From: Methanofollis tationis
GTDB taxonomy: Archaea; Halobacteriota; Methanomicrobia; Methanomicrobiales; Methanofollaceae
Direction: 5' to 3'
DNA: 64,000 bases
Assembly: GCF_013377755.1 (NCBI RefSeq)
Contig: NZ_JABXWR010000001.1
Location: 569,104-633,103, forward strand
The position numbers were made by a program, and so were the translations under genes. Shown here piece by piece: positions 37,713 through 46,768 of this stretch. Within the stretch, counting starts at the first letter, position 1, and each line of letters begins with the position of its first letter. The notes under the pieces were generated by a model that saw only the letters and a program-made list of their open reading frames with translations, searched no databases and was not told the DNA's origin.

Positions 37713-38608
37713 AACGGAGTATTCATATGAAGCGAAAAAATTTGTTAGGAACTGTCCTTTTAGGAATTGTTGCAGTGTGTTTTGTCCTGACGGCAGGATG
37801 CACCGGATCCGACGGCGGTGCATCACCGTCCGAGGATAAATCGATCAGCATCGGCTACGTCCTCTGGGACTCTGAGATCTCGAGCACCAATGTGCTCAAG
37901 CAGGCCTTCGAGGGGGCGGGCTATACGGTGGAGATCACCGCTGTCGATGCAGCGCCCCTATACCAGGGGCTTGCGGCCGGCAATTTCGACTGCACGGTCT
38001 CGTCGTGGCTGCCTGCCACACACAAGACCTACATGGAAACCTATGGCGATTCGATCGTGATGGTCGGGAAGAACCTTGAAGGGGCGAAGATCGGTCTTGT
38101 CGTTCCGGCCTATGTGACCATCGACTCGATTGAGCAGCTCAATAGCGTCTCAGAACAGTTCGACGGGACGATCGTCGGTATCGAACCCGGTGCCGGCATC
38201 ATGTCCGCCACCGAGACGGCGATCGCCGATTACGGCCTGGATTACGAACTCATCTACAGTTCAAGCGCCGGCATGGCCTCGGCCCTGCGCAAGGCGATCA
38301 ACGAGGAGAAGTGGGTTGTGGTCACCGGATGGACGCCACACTGGATGTTCGCCCGCTGGGACCTGAAGTACCTCGACGACCCGAAGGGAGCGTACGGCGG
38401 CGAGGAGTACATTGCCACGCTCGCCCGCGCGGGCCTGGAGCAGGATAAGCCCGAGGCCTATGCGATCCTGGAGCGCTTCCACTGGACCACTGCCGACATG
38501 GAGTCGGTGATGCTCGATATCGAGAACGGAACCCCGGTGGACGACGCCGCGAAGCGGTGGGTCGACGAGCACCAGGACCAGGTCGATGCCTGGATCGGCA
38601 AAGCATAA
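37709..38608 (+). CDS. proX: Glycine betaine-binding protein of the ABC transporter
   Basis: Extracellular substrate receptor, 299 residues. A basic, hydrophobic leader ends in VLTAGC, a lipobox with the modified Cys at residue 31, so it is probably lipid-anchored. Residues after 45 match the OpuAC/ProX family: ISIGYVLWDSEISSTNVLKQAFEGAGY, APLYQGLAAGNFDCTVSSWLPATHK and VVTGWTPHWMFARWDLKYLDDPK, with the Trp residues that form the betaine-binding aromatic cage. The ATG at 37709 overlaps proW; the ATG at 37727, with a CGGAG site, is an alternative start. A T-run follows the stop. Confidence 0.94.
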   Translation: MKRSIHMKRKNLLGTVLLGIVAVCFVLTAGCTGSDGGASPSEDKSISIGYVLWDSEISSTNVLKQAFEGAGYTVEITAVDAAPLYQGLAAGNFDCTVSSWLPATHKTYMETYGDSIVMVGKNLEGAKIGLVVPAYVTIDSIEQLNSVSEQFDGTIVGIEPGAGIMSATETAIADYGLDYELIYSSSAGMASALRKAINEEKWVVVTGWTPHWMFARWDLKYLDDPKGAYGGEEYIATLARAGLEQDKPEAYAILERFHWTTADMESVMLDIENGTPVDDAAKRWVDEHQDQVDAWIGKA

Positions 38609-38633
38609 CCAGAAGAACATCCTCTTTTTTCCC

Positions 38634-39074
38634 ATGAATGTCCGCGTCATTGCATGCGGGAACCCCTATATGGGCAACGACGGCGTCGGCCCTGCCGTGA
38701 TGGCGCGGCTTGCGGCTGACCACCCTGATCTCGATATCGTCGACGGGGGCCTGGGCGGGTTCGGGCTCATCTCCCTGATGGAGGGGTGCGACCGCGTCGT
38801 CATCGTGGACGCCACGACCGGCATGGGGGAGATCGGCGAGGTGAGAGTCTTTCACGAGGTGCCGCCGTCGTCGCTCTTTCCTATGTCGCTCCATGACTTC
38901 GGGATCGCGGAGGCGATCGCCGTTGCCCGCGAGACCGGCATCAATGCCGAGATTGTCATTGTCGGGATCGAAGGGGGAGAGATCGAGGCGTTTTCACAGG
39001 AGATGAGCCCGGAAGTGCGGGCGGCCGTACCGCTCGCGTGCCTGAAGGTGCTCGAAGAAATAAAAAGAGAATAG
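38634..39074 (+). CDS. Hydrogenase-maturation-type endopeptidase (HycI/HyaD family)
   Basis: Predicted nickel-dependent protease that trims the C-terminus of a hydrogenase large subunit after metal insertion. The 146 residues hold the family's metal ligands: Asp in GNPYMGNDGVG (near residue 15), Asp in VVIVDATTGMGEIG (near 60) and His in MSLHDFGIAEAI (near 87). The start at 38634 is 25 nt after proX. No hydrogenase gene is in the window, so its substrate is elsewhere, for example F420-reducing or another [NiFe] hydrogenase. Confidence 0.9.
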   Translation: MNVRVIACGNPYMGNDGVGPAVMARLAADHPDLDIVDGGLGGFGLISLMEGCDRVVIVDATTGMGEIGEVRVFHEVPPSSLFPMSLHDFGIAEAIAVARETGINAEIVIVGIEGGEIEAFSQEMSPEVRAAVPLACLKVLEEIKRE

Positions 39075-39077
39075 GGT

Positions 39078-39788
39078 TCAGACCGAACCCGGCGCCGAAG
39101 TGACGATCTTGATCGTCTCGGCGATCTCAGGGAGGAGCTCTACCGGGATGCCCATGACCATCTCTTCTTCGGCAATCCCTGAGAACTTGCGCGACCCGTC
39201 GCAGCCGAGCGAGAAGTTCACCCGCCCGTTCAGGTAGGTCTGTGCGGTGGTGTCGGCGCAGATAGACTGGATCCCGGCGAAGTTCGCCTCGATCCTCCCG
39301 CCGAGTTTGTACAGCACGCTCTGTGCGAGTTTGAGCATCGCCCGCGGCGTGGTGACGATCAGGACGACCGTCGGGGTGAAGGGCGTCTTCTCCAGTGGTG
39401 CATACATCGTCGCATAGGTGGTCCCGGACTCGACGTGCGGCACACGGTCGATGGTGCGCTTGCACCCGGCCCAGGTATCGAACTTGCCGAGTTTATAGTA
39501 GAACTCGCCGCTCTTCAGGCTCGGCGTGATCTCCTTGAGGCCGAGCGCCCATGCCCCGCCCTGGCAGGTGTGCTTATCGGCGGTCGCATAGAAGATCTTC
39601 CCGTCCTTGCGCGCCCAGCTGACCATCTGGCAGTGGCGGGCGGCCTCGTCGAGCGCCTCCATGCCCTCGGGGATCTGATCTTTTGTCTGTGCGAACTTGA
39701 CCGCCACCGGCGAGCCCGAGAGGCCGAGATAGTGCTTCAGCGTTTCCGAGACTTCGGCATAATTGATTGGAGTTCTTATATCACTCAT
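39078..39788 (-). CDS. DUF169 family protein
   Basis: Soluble protein of 236 residues belonging to the DUF169 group, common in methanogens. Visible are GLSGSPVAVKFA near 25, HCQMVSWARKDGKIFYATADKHTCQGGAWALGL (conserved Cys pair near 55 and 77), a third Cys in TWAGCKRT and CDGSRKF near the C-terminus. The four Cys residues could bind metal or a cofactor. The start at 39788 is preferred over an upstream GTG because GGAGG lies 8 nt before it. It converges on the protease gene. Function not established. Confidence 0.82.
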   Translation of the reverse strand: MSDIRTPINYAEVSETLKHYLGLSGSPVAVKFAQTKDQIPEGMEALDEAARHCQMVSWARKDGKIFYATADKHTCQGGAWALGLKEITPSLKSGEFYYKLGKFDTWAGCKRTIDRVPHVESGTTYATMYAPLEKTPFTPTVVLIVTTPRAMLKLAQSVLYKLGGRIEANFAGIQSICADTTAQTYLNGRVNFSLGCDGSRKFSGIAEEEMVMGIPVELLPEIAETIKIVTSAPGSV

Positions 39789-39853
39789 TTTCGATTCCTC
39801 CACTCCTGTATGCTCTCCTGCAGAAAAGATAAATCTGTGGTTCTCCGCAAGGA

Positions 39854-40666
39854 TCAGAGGTTGTGGAGTTTCTCCCGCACTTTCAGGAAAAAATTCTTGC
39901 CGGCATCGAGAAAGATGGCAGGAGCGTCGGATCTCCGCACCGAGATCTCCGCCCCGCTGCCAAGCGTGAAATCCCCTCTGCCGTCGAGGACGAGCTGGGC
40001 CGGCTTTGTGCTTTCGAGCCTGATCTTCAGGTTCCTCCCGCTGTCGATGAGGTGCGGGCGTGAGGAGAGCATATAGGGGGCGAGGGGCACCAGCAGAAAT
40101 CCGTCGAACTTCGGGTCGACGATCGGTCCGCCGCCGCTCATCGCATAGGCCGTCGAACCGGTCGGCGTGGCGATGATCAGGCCGTCGGCCCTGAACTCCT
40201 CGACCTCGATGCCGTCGATGATGATCGTGAACCTGAGCATCTTCGCCGGGCGGGCGGTAACGATCACCGCCTCGTTGAGGGCCTCGCCGAGGTGTTCCCC
40301 TTCATGGAAGAGCGAGATGCGCATCCGCCGATCGAGGCGCATCCCTTCGCGAAGATTCGCGAAAAATGCCGGCACCTCTCGGTCTTCGAGATCGGCAAGA
40401 AATCCGACGTGTCCCCTGTTGATCCCGATCACCGGGATCTGGCGCGTCATCATCTGGACGGCGAGGAGGACCGTGCCGTCGCCCCCGACGGCGACGACGA
40501 TCCCGGCGTCGGTCTCGCCGAGAGACTCGCCTGTCTCGCCGAGGGCGTCTGCGGTCCCTTCTTCGAGGGTGACGGTATAGCCGAGGGAGAGGAGAAGGCG
40601 CCTGATCTCGTCCGCATAGGCGAGCACCTCAGGGGTATCGATCCTTGACATCAGGAGCGCCTTCAT
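39854..40666 (-). CDS. nadK: NAD(+) kinase
   Basis: Phosphorylates NAD to NADP. The 270 residues contain the family GGDGT motif (VVAVGGDGTVLLAVQ), the GFLADLED segment and GSTAYAMSGGGPIVDP. The ATG at 40666 is preferred because GAGGTGA lies 5 nt upstream, perfectly complementary to the 16S tail; a GTG at 40675 would overlap the upstream stop. It lies next to the IMPase gene; in some methanogens the two activities are fused in one chain, so the pair may act together in NADP metabolism. Confidence 0.95.
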   Translation of the reverse strand: MKALLMSRIDTPEVLAYADEIRRLLLSLGYTVTLEEGTADALGETGESLGETDAGIVVAVGGDGTVLLAVQMMTRQIPVIGINRGHVGFLADLEDREVPAFFANLREGMRLDRRMRISLFHEGEHLGEALNEAVIVTARPAKMLRFTIIIDGIEVEEFRADGLIIATPTGSTAYAMSGGGPIVDPKFDGFLLVPLAPYMLSSRPHLIDSGRNLKIRLESTKPAQLVLDGRGDFTLGSGAEISVRRSDAPAIFLDAGKNFFLKVREKLHNL

Positions 40667-40671
40667 CTCTT

Positions 40672-41448
40672 TCACCTCAGGTATTCGATGATCTTTGTAT
40701 GGAGGACGGCGTTCGTCGCGATCAGGCAGCGGCCGGCGCTCACGTCGTCGGAGAATTTCACCGGCAGGCCGTCGACTCCGCTCACTTTTCCTCCGGCCGC
40801 CTCGCAGAGCACGATGCCGGCCGCGGCGTCTATGACGCGGAGGGTGTTCCTGGTATCGACAAAACCGTCCAGTCTCCCGCAGGCCACATAGGCGAGTTCA
40901 AGGGAGGAGGCGCCGAGCAGCCGCCAGCGCCGGATCTTCTCTCCGAGGGGCAGCACCGTCGAGGGATCGAATTTTCGCCCGTATATCGAAAGCGCGCTCT
41001 CCTCGAGGAGTGCGGTCTTTGAAACCCTGATCGGCTGTCCGTCCAGGTATGCGCCCCTGCCCAGCACGGCCGAAAACGTCTCCCCGTTGCAGAGGTCACG
41101 GACAAAACCCTGCTGGAGAACACCGTCCTCGCCGTAGGCGATCGAGATCGCATAGAACGGTATGCCGTGGACTGCGTTGTAGGTGCCGTCGATCGGGTCG
41201 AGGTAGACGGCGCCTTTTTCCCCGCCGATATCGACGATCCCGAGTTCCTCGGAGATAAGGCGGCTGCAGAATGGGTTCTCGCGCAGCGCCGCCACCACGC
41301 ACTCCTCTGCAGCCTGGTCGATCCGTTCAGTCGGCGTCCCGTCTGCGCCCATCCTGATATATTGTGCACCCTCAGGGCTGTCGACAAGATCTTTCACCGT
41401 CTCCCCGACCTGATCGGCAAGGTCTCCGCACCATTTGATGAAGTCCAT
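40672..41448 (-). CDS. Inositol monophosphatase-family phosphatase (IMPase/FBPase)
   Basis: Mg-dependent sugar phosphatase of 258 residues; archaeal members hydrolyse inositol-1-phosphate, fructose-1,6-bisphosphate or NADP. Motifs are the metal-binding Glu in LISEELG near 67, VYLDPIDGTYNAVHGIPFYAISIA near 80 and VIDAAAGIVLCEAAGGKVSG near 205. It is transcribed ahead of NAD kinase. Paired phosphatase and kinase genes suggest control of the NADP pool, inferred from fused homologues. The true substrate cannot be chosen by sequence alone. Confidence 0.9.
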   Translation of the reverse strand: MDFIKWCGDLADQVGETVKDLVDSPEGAQYIRMGADGTPTERIDQAAEECVVAALRENPFCSRLISEELGIVDIGGEKGAVYLDPIDGTYNAVHGIPFYAISIAYGEDGVLQQGFVRDLCNGETFSAVLGRGAYLDGQPIRVSKTALLEESALSIYGRKFDPSTVLPLGEKIRRWRLLGASSLELAYVACGRLDGFVDTRNTLRVIDAAAGIVLCEAAGGKVSGVDGLPVKFSDDVSAGRCLIATNAVLHTKIIEYLR

Positions 41449-41515
41449 GAATACGCCTTTGCGTTGTATTTATCTATTGCCATAAAGATAAATTACTACT
41501 GCGAGCGTGAACTCA
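41449..41515. promoter_or_regulatory. Divergent promoter region, IMPase and aIF5A
   Basis: A 67-bp A+T-rich spacer carries TATA-like boxes in both directions. AAGATAAATTAC (41484-41495) lies about 25 nt before the aIF5A ATG, giving an almost leaderless message. GATAAATAC on the opposite strand (about 41467-41477) serves the IMPase gene. Confidence 0.5.
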
Positions 41516-41896
41516 ATGAAGGAACAGACTGAGACTGGAAAATTAAAGGAAGGCCGCTACGTTGTGGTCGATGACGAACCCTGCAAGATCCTCACGATTG
41601 CCACCTCCAAGCCGGGCAAACACGGTGCCGCAAAGGCCCGTATCGATGTGGTCGGGATCTTCGACGGCCAGAAGCGTTCGATCGTGCAGCCCGTCTCGAC
41701 CAAGGTCTATGTGCCGGTTGTCGAGCGGAAGATGGCGCAGGTCATCTCGATCGCCGGGAACGTCGCGCAGCTGATGGACGTCAAGGACTTCACGATGTTT
41801 GAGATTGCGGTTCCCGAGGACCAGATCGCCGCGATGGTGGCCGGAGCCGAGGTCCAGTACATCGAGGCCCTCGGCAAGAGGAAACTGGACTTCTAA
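41516..41896 (+). CDS. eif5A: Translation initiation factor 5A
   Basis: Archaeal aIF5A, 126 residues, which relieves ribosome stalling at difficult peptide bonds and aids termination. It begins MKEQTETGKLKEGRYVVVDDEPC, typical of the family. The hypusine (or deoxyhypusine) site is Lys35 in TSKPGKHGAAK. The C-terminal OB fold is complete. The ATG at 41516 is preferred over the GTG at 41507 by family alignment and promoter spacing. A repeat cluster of about 360 bp follows the gene. Confidence 0.96.
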   Translation: MKEQTETGKLKEGRYVVVDDEPCKILTIATSKPGKHGAAKARIDVVGIFDGQKRSIVQPVSTKVYVPVVERKMAQVISIAGNVAQLMDVKDFTMFEIAVPEDQIAAMVAGAEVQYIEALGKRKLDF

Positions 41897-42654
41897 ACGC
41901 ATAGTGTGGAAGTTTATCCCAATACTCTTTTTGCCTGATGCTCATTCAGGCTCCACCGACATTATCGGTTCTTCACCCTTTCACCTGAGTGGCCCCCATC
42001 CTGATCCAATCGCTCAGGTCATTGATGGTGTCTGGAATCAACCACGTTCTGCTGGGTGTTCTCCGGGGGTTGCACCCCCGGACCCCCGCATGCGATTGCC
42101 CTGGATATGCGAGGAGGGGCTGGGCGGAGCATCGATCGATGAAAATGATGGATGATCGGGCCAGAGTGGTTTGTCCATCCCTGCCCCAATCGCAGGTCTA
42201 TGGGGCGGCAGGCCCCCCGGCACCAGGGCGGCAATCCTCTTTTTCGATCGACCGCTTTCCTGCAGCCCGCGCCGGGGGCTCTGCCCCCGGACCCCCGCGC
42301 ACGATTGGATCGGGAAGGCGGGAGGCGATGTCCAGGGGAGGAGGTCTGCCGTCCTGCATCAATCGTATTTTGCGGGGGACCAGGGGGCAGCAGGCCCCCC
42401 GGCACCGGCACGCCGATCTACCCGTCGACATGTTCGTCTTGAGATACTTCCCGCCTCTAAAATCGTCGTCTTTCGCGTATGATACCCCCGTTCACCTGAG
42501 GGGGTCAGATGAAGGTATCATGGCTACCCACACAAAGGAGCGAAGAGCCGAATCGTCAGCCTATGGCGTCAGACCTTCGTCTCGGTTTCCCTGAGCGGCG
42601 CCAGACGACGGTATCATGCACGTTCACGCAGAAGAGCAGGAAAAAAGTGCGGGG
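41897..42654. other. Long intergenic region between converging aIF5A and ABCE1 genes
   Basis: About 760 bases with no credible gene; frames here are Pro/Arg-rich products of G+C repeats. It contains the tandem repeat cluster described at 42060-42420. From 42470 it holds lower-G+C sequence with a possible small stem (ACCCCCGTTCACCTGAGGGGGT). Confidence 0.7.
42060..42420 (+). repeat. Intergenic repeat cluster R1 (modules A-B-A-B)
   Basis: Two tandem copies of a bipartite element. Module A starts with a perfect hairpin, CCGGGGG-N5-CCCCCGG (42063-42081 and 42272-42290), followed by ACCCCCGCxxxCGATTG. Module B, best seen at 42184-42224, reads CCCCAATCGCAGGTCTATGG followed by a GGC-rich end with GGCCCCCCGGCACC. 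The second B copy is degenerate. CGATTG in A and CAATCG in B are inverted with respect to each other. Confidence 0.85.
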
Positions 42655-44424
42655 TTATTCCTCGGCCCCGGCGTAATAATACTCGCCCTTCGAGCGCTGG
42701 TCGCGGTCCAGGAAGGATTCTGGTTTATTGATCCGCGGTCGCCCGCTCTTGTCCCGCCTGAAGGTGACGCCGAGGCCGGAGAGGAAGAGGTTCATGCCGT
42801 CGCGCATCGAGAACGGCCCTTTCGCCTCGCCCGCCACGCCAGGTTCGCCGTCGAAGACCACGATCCTCTCGGAGATCATGTCGATGAGGTAGATGTCGTG
42901 GTCGATGACGAGGACGCCGCACTCTTTCCCCTCGGCATGGTGCTTGAGCACCCGCACCAGGTTCATCCGCTGCTCCACGTCGAGGTGGGCGCTCGGCTCG
43001 TCGATGATATAGAGGTCGGCGTCGCGGGAGAGGCAGGCAGCGATCGCCACCCGCTGCAGTTCGCCGCCCGAGAGGGTGTCGACCGGCGACTGGAGGATCG
43101 GGCCGAGGGCGAGGGGCTCGATCACCTCGTGCTGATAGTACGACGAGTCGAAGCGTCTGGTGATCCGCCGCAGCATGAACTCGACGGTGTCGGACGAATC
43201 GGCGCTGACGTATTGCGGTTTGTACGAGATCGTGACCTTCTCCGCAAGCGGCCCGCCGTCCGGCTCCTCGACGCCGGCGAGGAGTTTTGCAAAGGTGGAC
43301 TTGCCGATGCCGTTCGGGCCGACCAGGCCAAGCACCTCGCCCTTCCTGATCTCCCCTCCCCTGACCGAGAGCCTGAAGCGGTCGTAGGTCTTCGACATCT
43401 GCGGGAAGGTGAAGAGTTCTTCCCTGACGGCTTCTTTGGTATGCGCACGTTTCTCGAAGACGACGGCGTAATCCCGGAAACGGACGTTCTCCTCAGGGAG
43501 GTAGCCTTCGAGATAATCGTTGATCCCGACCCGCACGCCCTTCGGCCCGGTAATCACGCCGAACACGGCGGGCCGGCCATAGGCGACGTGCACGGTGTCG
43601 GCGAGCATGTCCAGGATAGCGAGGTCGTGCTCCACGATCACCACCGGACGGTGCTCTGCCACCTCCCTGATGAGGTTTGCTGCCGCCATTCTCTGGTAGA
43701 TGTCCAGGTATGGCGTGATCTCGTCGAGGAAATAGAAATCGGCGTCGCGGGCAAGGCAGGCGGCGACTGCCACCCGCTGCAGCTCGCCCCCGCTGAGGTT
43801 CTTGATGTCGCGGTCCAGGATGGATCCGAGGGCGAGTTCGTCGACCAGGTGGTCCAGCGCCCCGCGCTCGTCTGTCTTCGAGAGGAGGTCCCTCACCGTG
43901 CCTGAGAAGGCCTTCGGGATGTAGGTGATATACTGGGGTTTGAGAGCGACTTTGATCTCTTTTCCTGAGACGTGCTTGAGGTAATCGAAGAGTTCTGTCC
44001 CGGCGAACTGTTTGAATATCTCGTCCCATGAGACCGTGCTCTCAAAAATGCCCAGGTTCGGCCGCATCTGCCCTGATAGGATCTGGATGGACGTGGACTT
44101 GCCGATACCGTTCGGGCCGAGAATGCCGGTGGCCTTTCCCTCGACCGGTATGGGAAGACCATACAGGGCAAACCCGTTCACGCCGTAGCGGTGCGTTGGC
44201 TGTTCGAGTTCTTCGGGAAGGTTCACGATATCGATCGCGCCGAAGGGGCACTTTTTAACGCAGATCCCGCACCCCACACAGAGTTCCTCGGATATTACCG
44301 CCTTTTCATCCTCGCCGAGGGCGATGGTCTCGTCGCCGCTCCGCACCCTCGGGCAGTAGAGAATACACTCGGTCCCGCACTTCTTTGAATGACAGTTGTC
44401 TTTATGAACGACGGCAATACGCAT
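42655..44424 (-). CDS. ABCE1/Rli1 ribosome-recycling ATPase
   Basis: Splits ribosomal subunits after termination or rescue together with Pelota or aRF1. The 589-residue protein has an N-terminal iron-sulphur domain with two four-Cys clusters (CHSKKCGTECILYCPRV; CVGCGICVKKCPFGAID). Twin ABC domains carry GPNGIGKSTSIQIL and GPNGIGKSTFAKLL with LSGGELQRVA signatures. Length and order match archaeal ABCE1. It is transcribed after the EMC6-like gene (6-nt gap), and the NEMF and Pelota genes lie just across the divergent promoter. Confidence 0.97.
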   Translation of the reverse strand: MRIAVVHKDNCHSKKCGTECILYCPRVRSGDETIALGEDEKAVISEELCVGCGICVKKCPFGAIDIVNLPEELEQPTHRYGVNGFALYGLPIPVEGKATGILGPNGIGKSTSIQILSGQMRPNLGIFESTVSWDEIFKQFAGTELFDYLKHVSGKEIKVALKPQYITYIPKAFSGTVRDLLSKTDERGALDHLVDELALGSILDRDIKNLSGGELQRVAVAACLARDADFYFLDEITPYLDIYQRMAAANLIREVAEHRPVVIVEHDLAILDMLADTVHVAYGRPAVFGVITGPKGVRVGINDYLEGYLPEENVRFRDYAVVFEKRAHTKEAVREELFTFPQMSKTYDRFRLSVRGGEIRKGEVLGLVGPNGIGKSTFAKLLAGVEEPDGGPLAEKVTISYKPQYVSADSSDTVEFMLRRITRRFDSSYYQHEVIEPLALGPILQSPVDTLSGGELQRVAIAACLSRDADLYIIDEPSAHLDVEQRMNLVRVLKHHAEGKECGVLVIDHDIYLIDMISERIVVFDGEPGVAGEAKGPFSMRDGMNLFLSGLGVTFRRDKSGRPRINKPESFLDRDQRSKGEYYYAGAEE

Positions 44425-44430
44425 GACTGA

Positions 44431-44808
44431 TCACACCGCTGATGTGGTGAGCATGACGGCCCACGCGATTAACCAGAAGGAGAAGGTCATAAACGCCTGA
44501 TAAAACCAGTCTTTTCCCCCCAGTTCGGTGTAGTCGATCTTCATGAGCATGAATATGTGCTTCTGGAAGACGACCGCGGCCATCAGGAAGAGGACGCCGA
44601 TGATCTGGTTCTGCTGCATCCCTGTTGCAGGGTCAACGGCACCCGAGAGATAATATGAGAGCATTCCTGCGGCGATACCCATAAAACATGCCACAAGAGT
44701 CCGGTGTATGCGCTCTATATGCTCGGTCCGTTTCTGTGCCTGATTCTTTTCACCCTTCTCTTTAGGTGCATCAGGTTTGATCTGTACGTGCTCCTCCTCG
44801 CTCATCAT
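44431..44808 (-). CDS. EMC6-like membrane protein
   Basis: Small membrane protein of 125 residues. A charged cytoplasmic N-terminus (about 1-32) precedes three hydrophobic helices: LVACFMGIAAGMLSYYLSG, IIGVLFLMAAVVFQKHIFMLM and FYQAFMTFSFWLIAWAVML. The loop ELGGKDWFYQAFMTFSFW matches the archaeal EMC6/Rab5-interacting family, thought to partner Oxa1-type insertases in membrane-protein insertion. It lies 6 nt upstream of ABCE1 and opposite NEMF, so it may link translation to membrane insertion. The family call is from pattern recognition. Confidence 0.75.
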   Translation of the reverse strand: MMSEEEHVQIKPDAPKEKGEKNQAQKRTEHIERIHRTLVACFMGIAAGMLSYYLSGAVDPATGMQQNQIIGVLFLMAAVVFQKHIFMLMKIDYTELGGKDWFYQAFMTFSFWLIAWAVMLTTSAV

Positions 44809-44860
44809 GCATCAGTGGAGTATTTTTAGTGCTTGAGCCATATTTAATTTGGTATAATCA

Positions 44861-46768
44861 ATGGCAAACAAACAGGGGATGAGCGGGATTGACGTCAGGG
44901 CGATGGTAACAGAACTCTGCGGCCACCTCCCCCTCTGGATCGGAAAGATCTACCAGTACGATACAAAAACGCTCGGCATCAGGCTCAACGGCGAAGGAGG
45001 GGTGAAGCGCCAGTTTCTCATAGAGACCGGGAGGAGAGCGCACCTTGTCGCCTCTCTTCCCGAATCCCCGAAAACGCCCCTGGGATATGCGATGTTCCTG
45101 CGAAAGCACCTGGAGGGCGGACGGGTCAGGGGGATCGGCCAGTACGGCCTCCAGCGAATATTCTATATCGATATCGGAAAGAAAACAGGCGTGTTGAGGC
45201 TGGTGATCGAACTCTTCGACGAAGGAAACGCCGTCCTTCTCGACGAGGGCGGCGTGATCCTCAAGCCGCTCTGGCACCACCGCTTCAAGGACCGGGCGGT
45301 CGTTCCGGGCGAGGCCTATCTCCTCCCCGAGGGAGCGGACTGTAGCGAGATGGACGAAGGGGCGTTTGCAGGCATGCTCGCCGCTTCGAATCGCGATCTG
45401 GTCAGGACACTCGCCGTCGGCTGCCTGCTCGGCGGCACCTATGCGGAGCTCGTCTGCAGCAGAGCCGGCGTCGATAAGGATATCCCTGCCTCTTCGGCCG
45501 ACGCGGGTGCGGTCTATGCAGCGTTCCAGGGGCTGATCCGGGATGTGGAGGCGCATCCCGCGCCGGTGGTGACGGAGAGCGGGTGCTGGCCTGTCCGCGG
45601 CCTCGGCACGGTGCAGCAGGCGTTTGACACCTACAACGCCGCACTTGAGTCGTTCTATCCCGAGGTGCCGGCCTCGGTCACAAAAGCGGAGGAGAAGAGG
45701 CCGAAACTCAGCCGCGAGGAGGTCATCCGGCTTCAGCAGGAGACCGCGATCAAGAAGTTCGAGGGCAAGATCGCCAGGGCCGAGAAGGCCGTCGAGGCGA
45801 TCTATACGAACTATCCCCTCGTGCAGGAGGTGATCACCACACTCCAGCGGGCGAGCCGGAGTATGTCCTGGCAGGAGATCGAAAAAATCCTCAAGTCGAG
45901 CGACCTTCCGGCAGCGAAAGCGGTGGTCTCGGTTCATCCGGCCGATGCCGCCGTCGATGTCGACGTCGGGATACAGGTGACGATCCATGTCCACGAGAGT
46001 GTGGAGGCGAACGTCGAGCGCTACTACGACCAGATCAAGAAGTTCAGGAAGAAGAAGGAAGGGGCGCTCGCGGCGATGGAGCGCGGTGTGCCGAAACAAA
46101 AAGAGAAACCGAAGGAAACACTCCACCTCCTGAAGAAGAAGTGGTTCCACCGGTTCAGGTGGTTCTACACCACCGACGGCACCCTGGTGCTCGGCGGGCG
46201 GGACGCCTCCCAGAACGAGGAACTGGTCAAGCGCTACATGGAGGGGAAGGACACCTTTGTCCACGCCGACGTCCACGGCGGTTCGGTGGTCATCGTCAAG
46301 GGGCCGACCGAACACCTTGAGGACGAGGTTGCCTGCTTTGCCGCCTCGTACTCGAATGCCTGGAAGGCCGGGCACTTCGCCGCCGACGTCTATATCGCCC
46401 GTCCCGACCAGGTGAGCAAGACGCCGGAGTCGGGCGAGTACGTTTCCAGGGGTGCGTTTATCGTCAGGGGCGAGCGGCATTACGTCAGGGACGTCCCGCT
46501 CGGCGTGGCGATCGGGGTGCAGCTGAAGCCCGATGTGACGGTCATCGGCGGCCCGACCGCGGCGGTCAGGGCCCGTACCGATCACCTTGTCGAACTCATG
46601 CCCGGCACCTTCGGCCCCAACGACGTCGCGAAAAAGATCGGCCGCGTCTTCAGGGAGCAGGTCGGCGACGAGATCTGGAAGAAGATGAAGGCGGCGCTGA
46701 ATACCGAGGCGATCGCCGCCTTCGTCCCGCCTGGCGAGTCGGACATCGTGGGCGAGCATGAAGGCTGA
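44861..46768 (+). CDS. rqcH: RqcH/NEMF-type ribosome quality-control protein (NFACT family)
   Basis: Binds large ribosomal subunits carrying stalled nascent chains and, in bacteria and archaea, is linked to C-terminal alanine tailing. The 635 residues show the NFACT-N domain (about 1-190, GMSGIDVRAMVTELCGHLPLWIGKIYQYD), a helix-hairpin-helix-like region, a coiled-coil stretch rich in Lys/Glu (about 275-425) and the NFACT-R domain (KKWFHRFRWFYTTDGTLVLGGRDASQNEELVKRYM). The NFACT-C region seems short. It overlaps Pelota by 11 nt, so the two rescue factors are made together. Confidence 0.93.
   Translation: MANKQGMSGIDVRAMVTELCGHLPLWIGKIYQYDTKTLGIRLNGEGGVKRQFLIETGRRAHLVASLPESPKTPLGYAMFLRKHLEGGRVRGIGQYGLQRIFYIDIGKKTGVLRLVIELFDEGNAVLLDEGGVILKPLWHHRFKDRAVVPGEAYLLPEGADCSEMDEGAFAGMLAASNRDLVRTLAVGCLLGGTYAELVCSRAGVDKDIPASSADAGAVYAAFQGLIRDVEAHPAPVVTESGCWPVRGLGTVQQAFDTYNAALESFYPEVPASVTKAEEKRPKLSREEVIRLQQETAIKKFEGKIARAEKAVEAIYTNYPLVQEVITTLQRASRSMSWQEIEKILKSSDLPAAKAVVSVHPADAAVDVDVGIQVTIHVHESVEANVERYYDQIKKFRKKKEGALAAMERGVPKQKEKPKETLHLLKKKWFHRFRWFYTTDGTLVLGGRDASQNEELVKRYMEGKDTFVHADVHGGSVVIVKGPTEHLEDEVACFAASYSNAWKAGHFAADVYIARPDQVSKTPESGEYVSRGAFIVRGERHYVRDVPLGVAIGVQLKPDVTVIGGPTAAVRARTDHLVELMPGTFGPNDVAKKIGRVFREQVGDEIWKKMKAALNTEAIAAFVPPGESDIVGEHEG

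Noticed and set aside
41989-42594. Several overlapping Pro/Arg/Gly-rich frames in the repeat cluster R1
   Set aside because: They are translations of the G+C repeats; the same peptides recur in clusters R2 and R3 in other frames, so they follow the DNA repeat and not protein selection.
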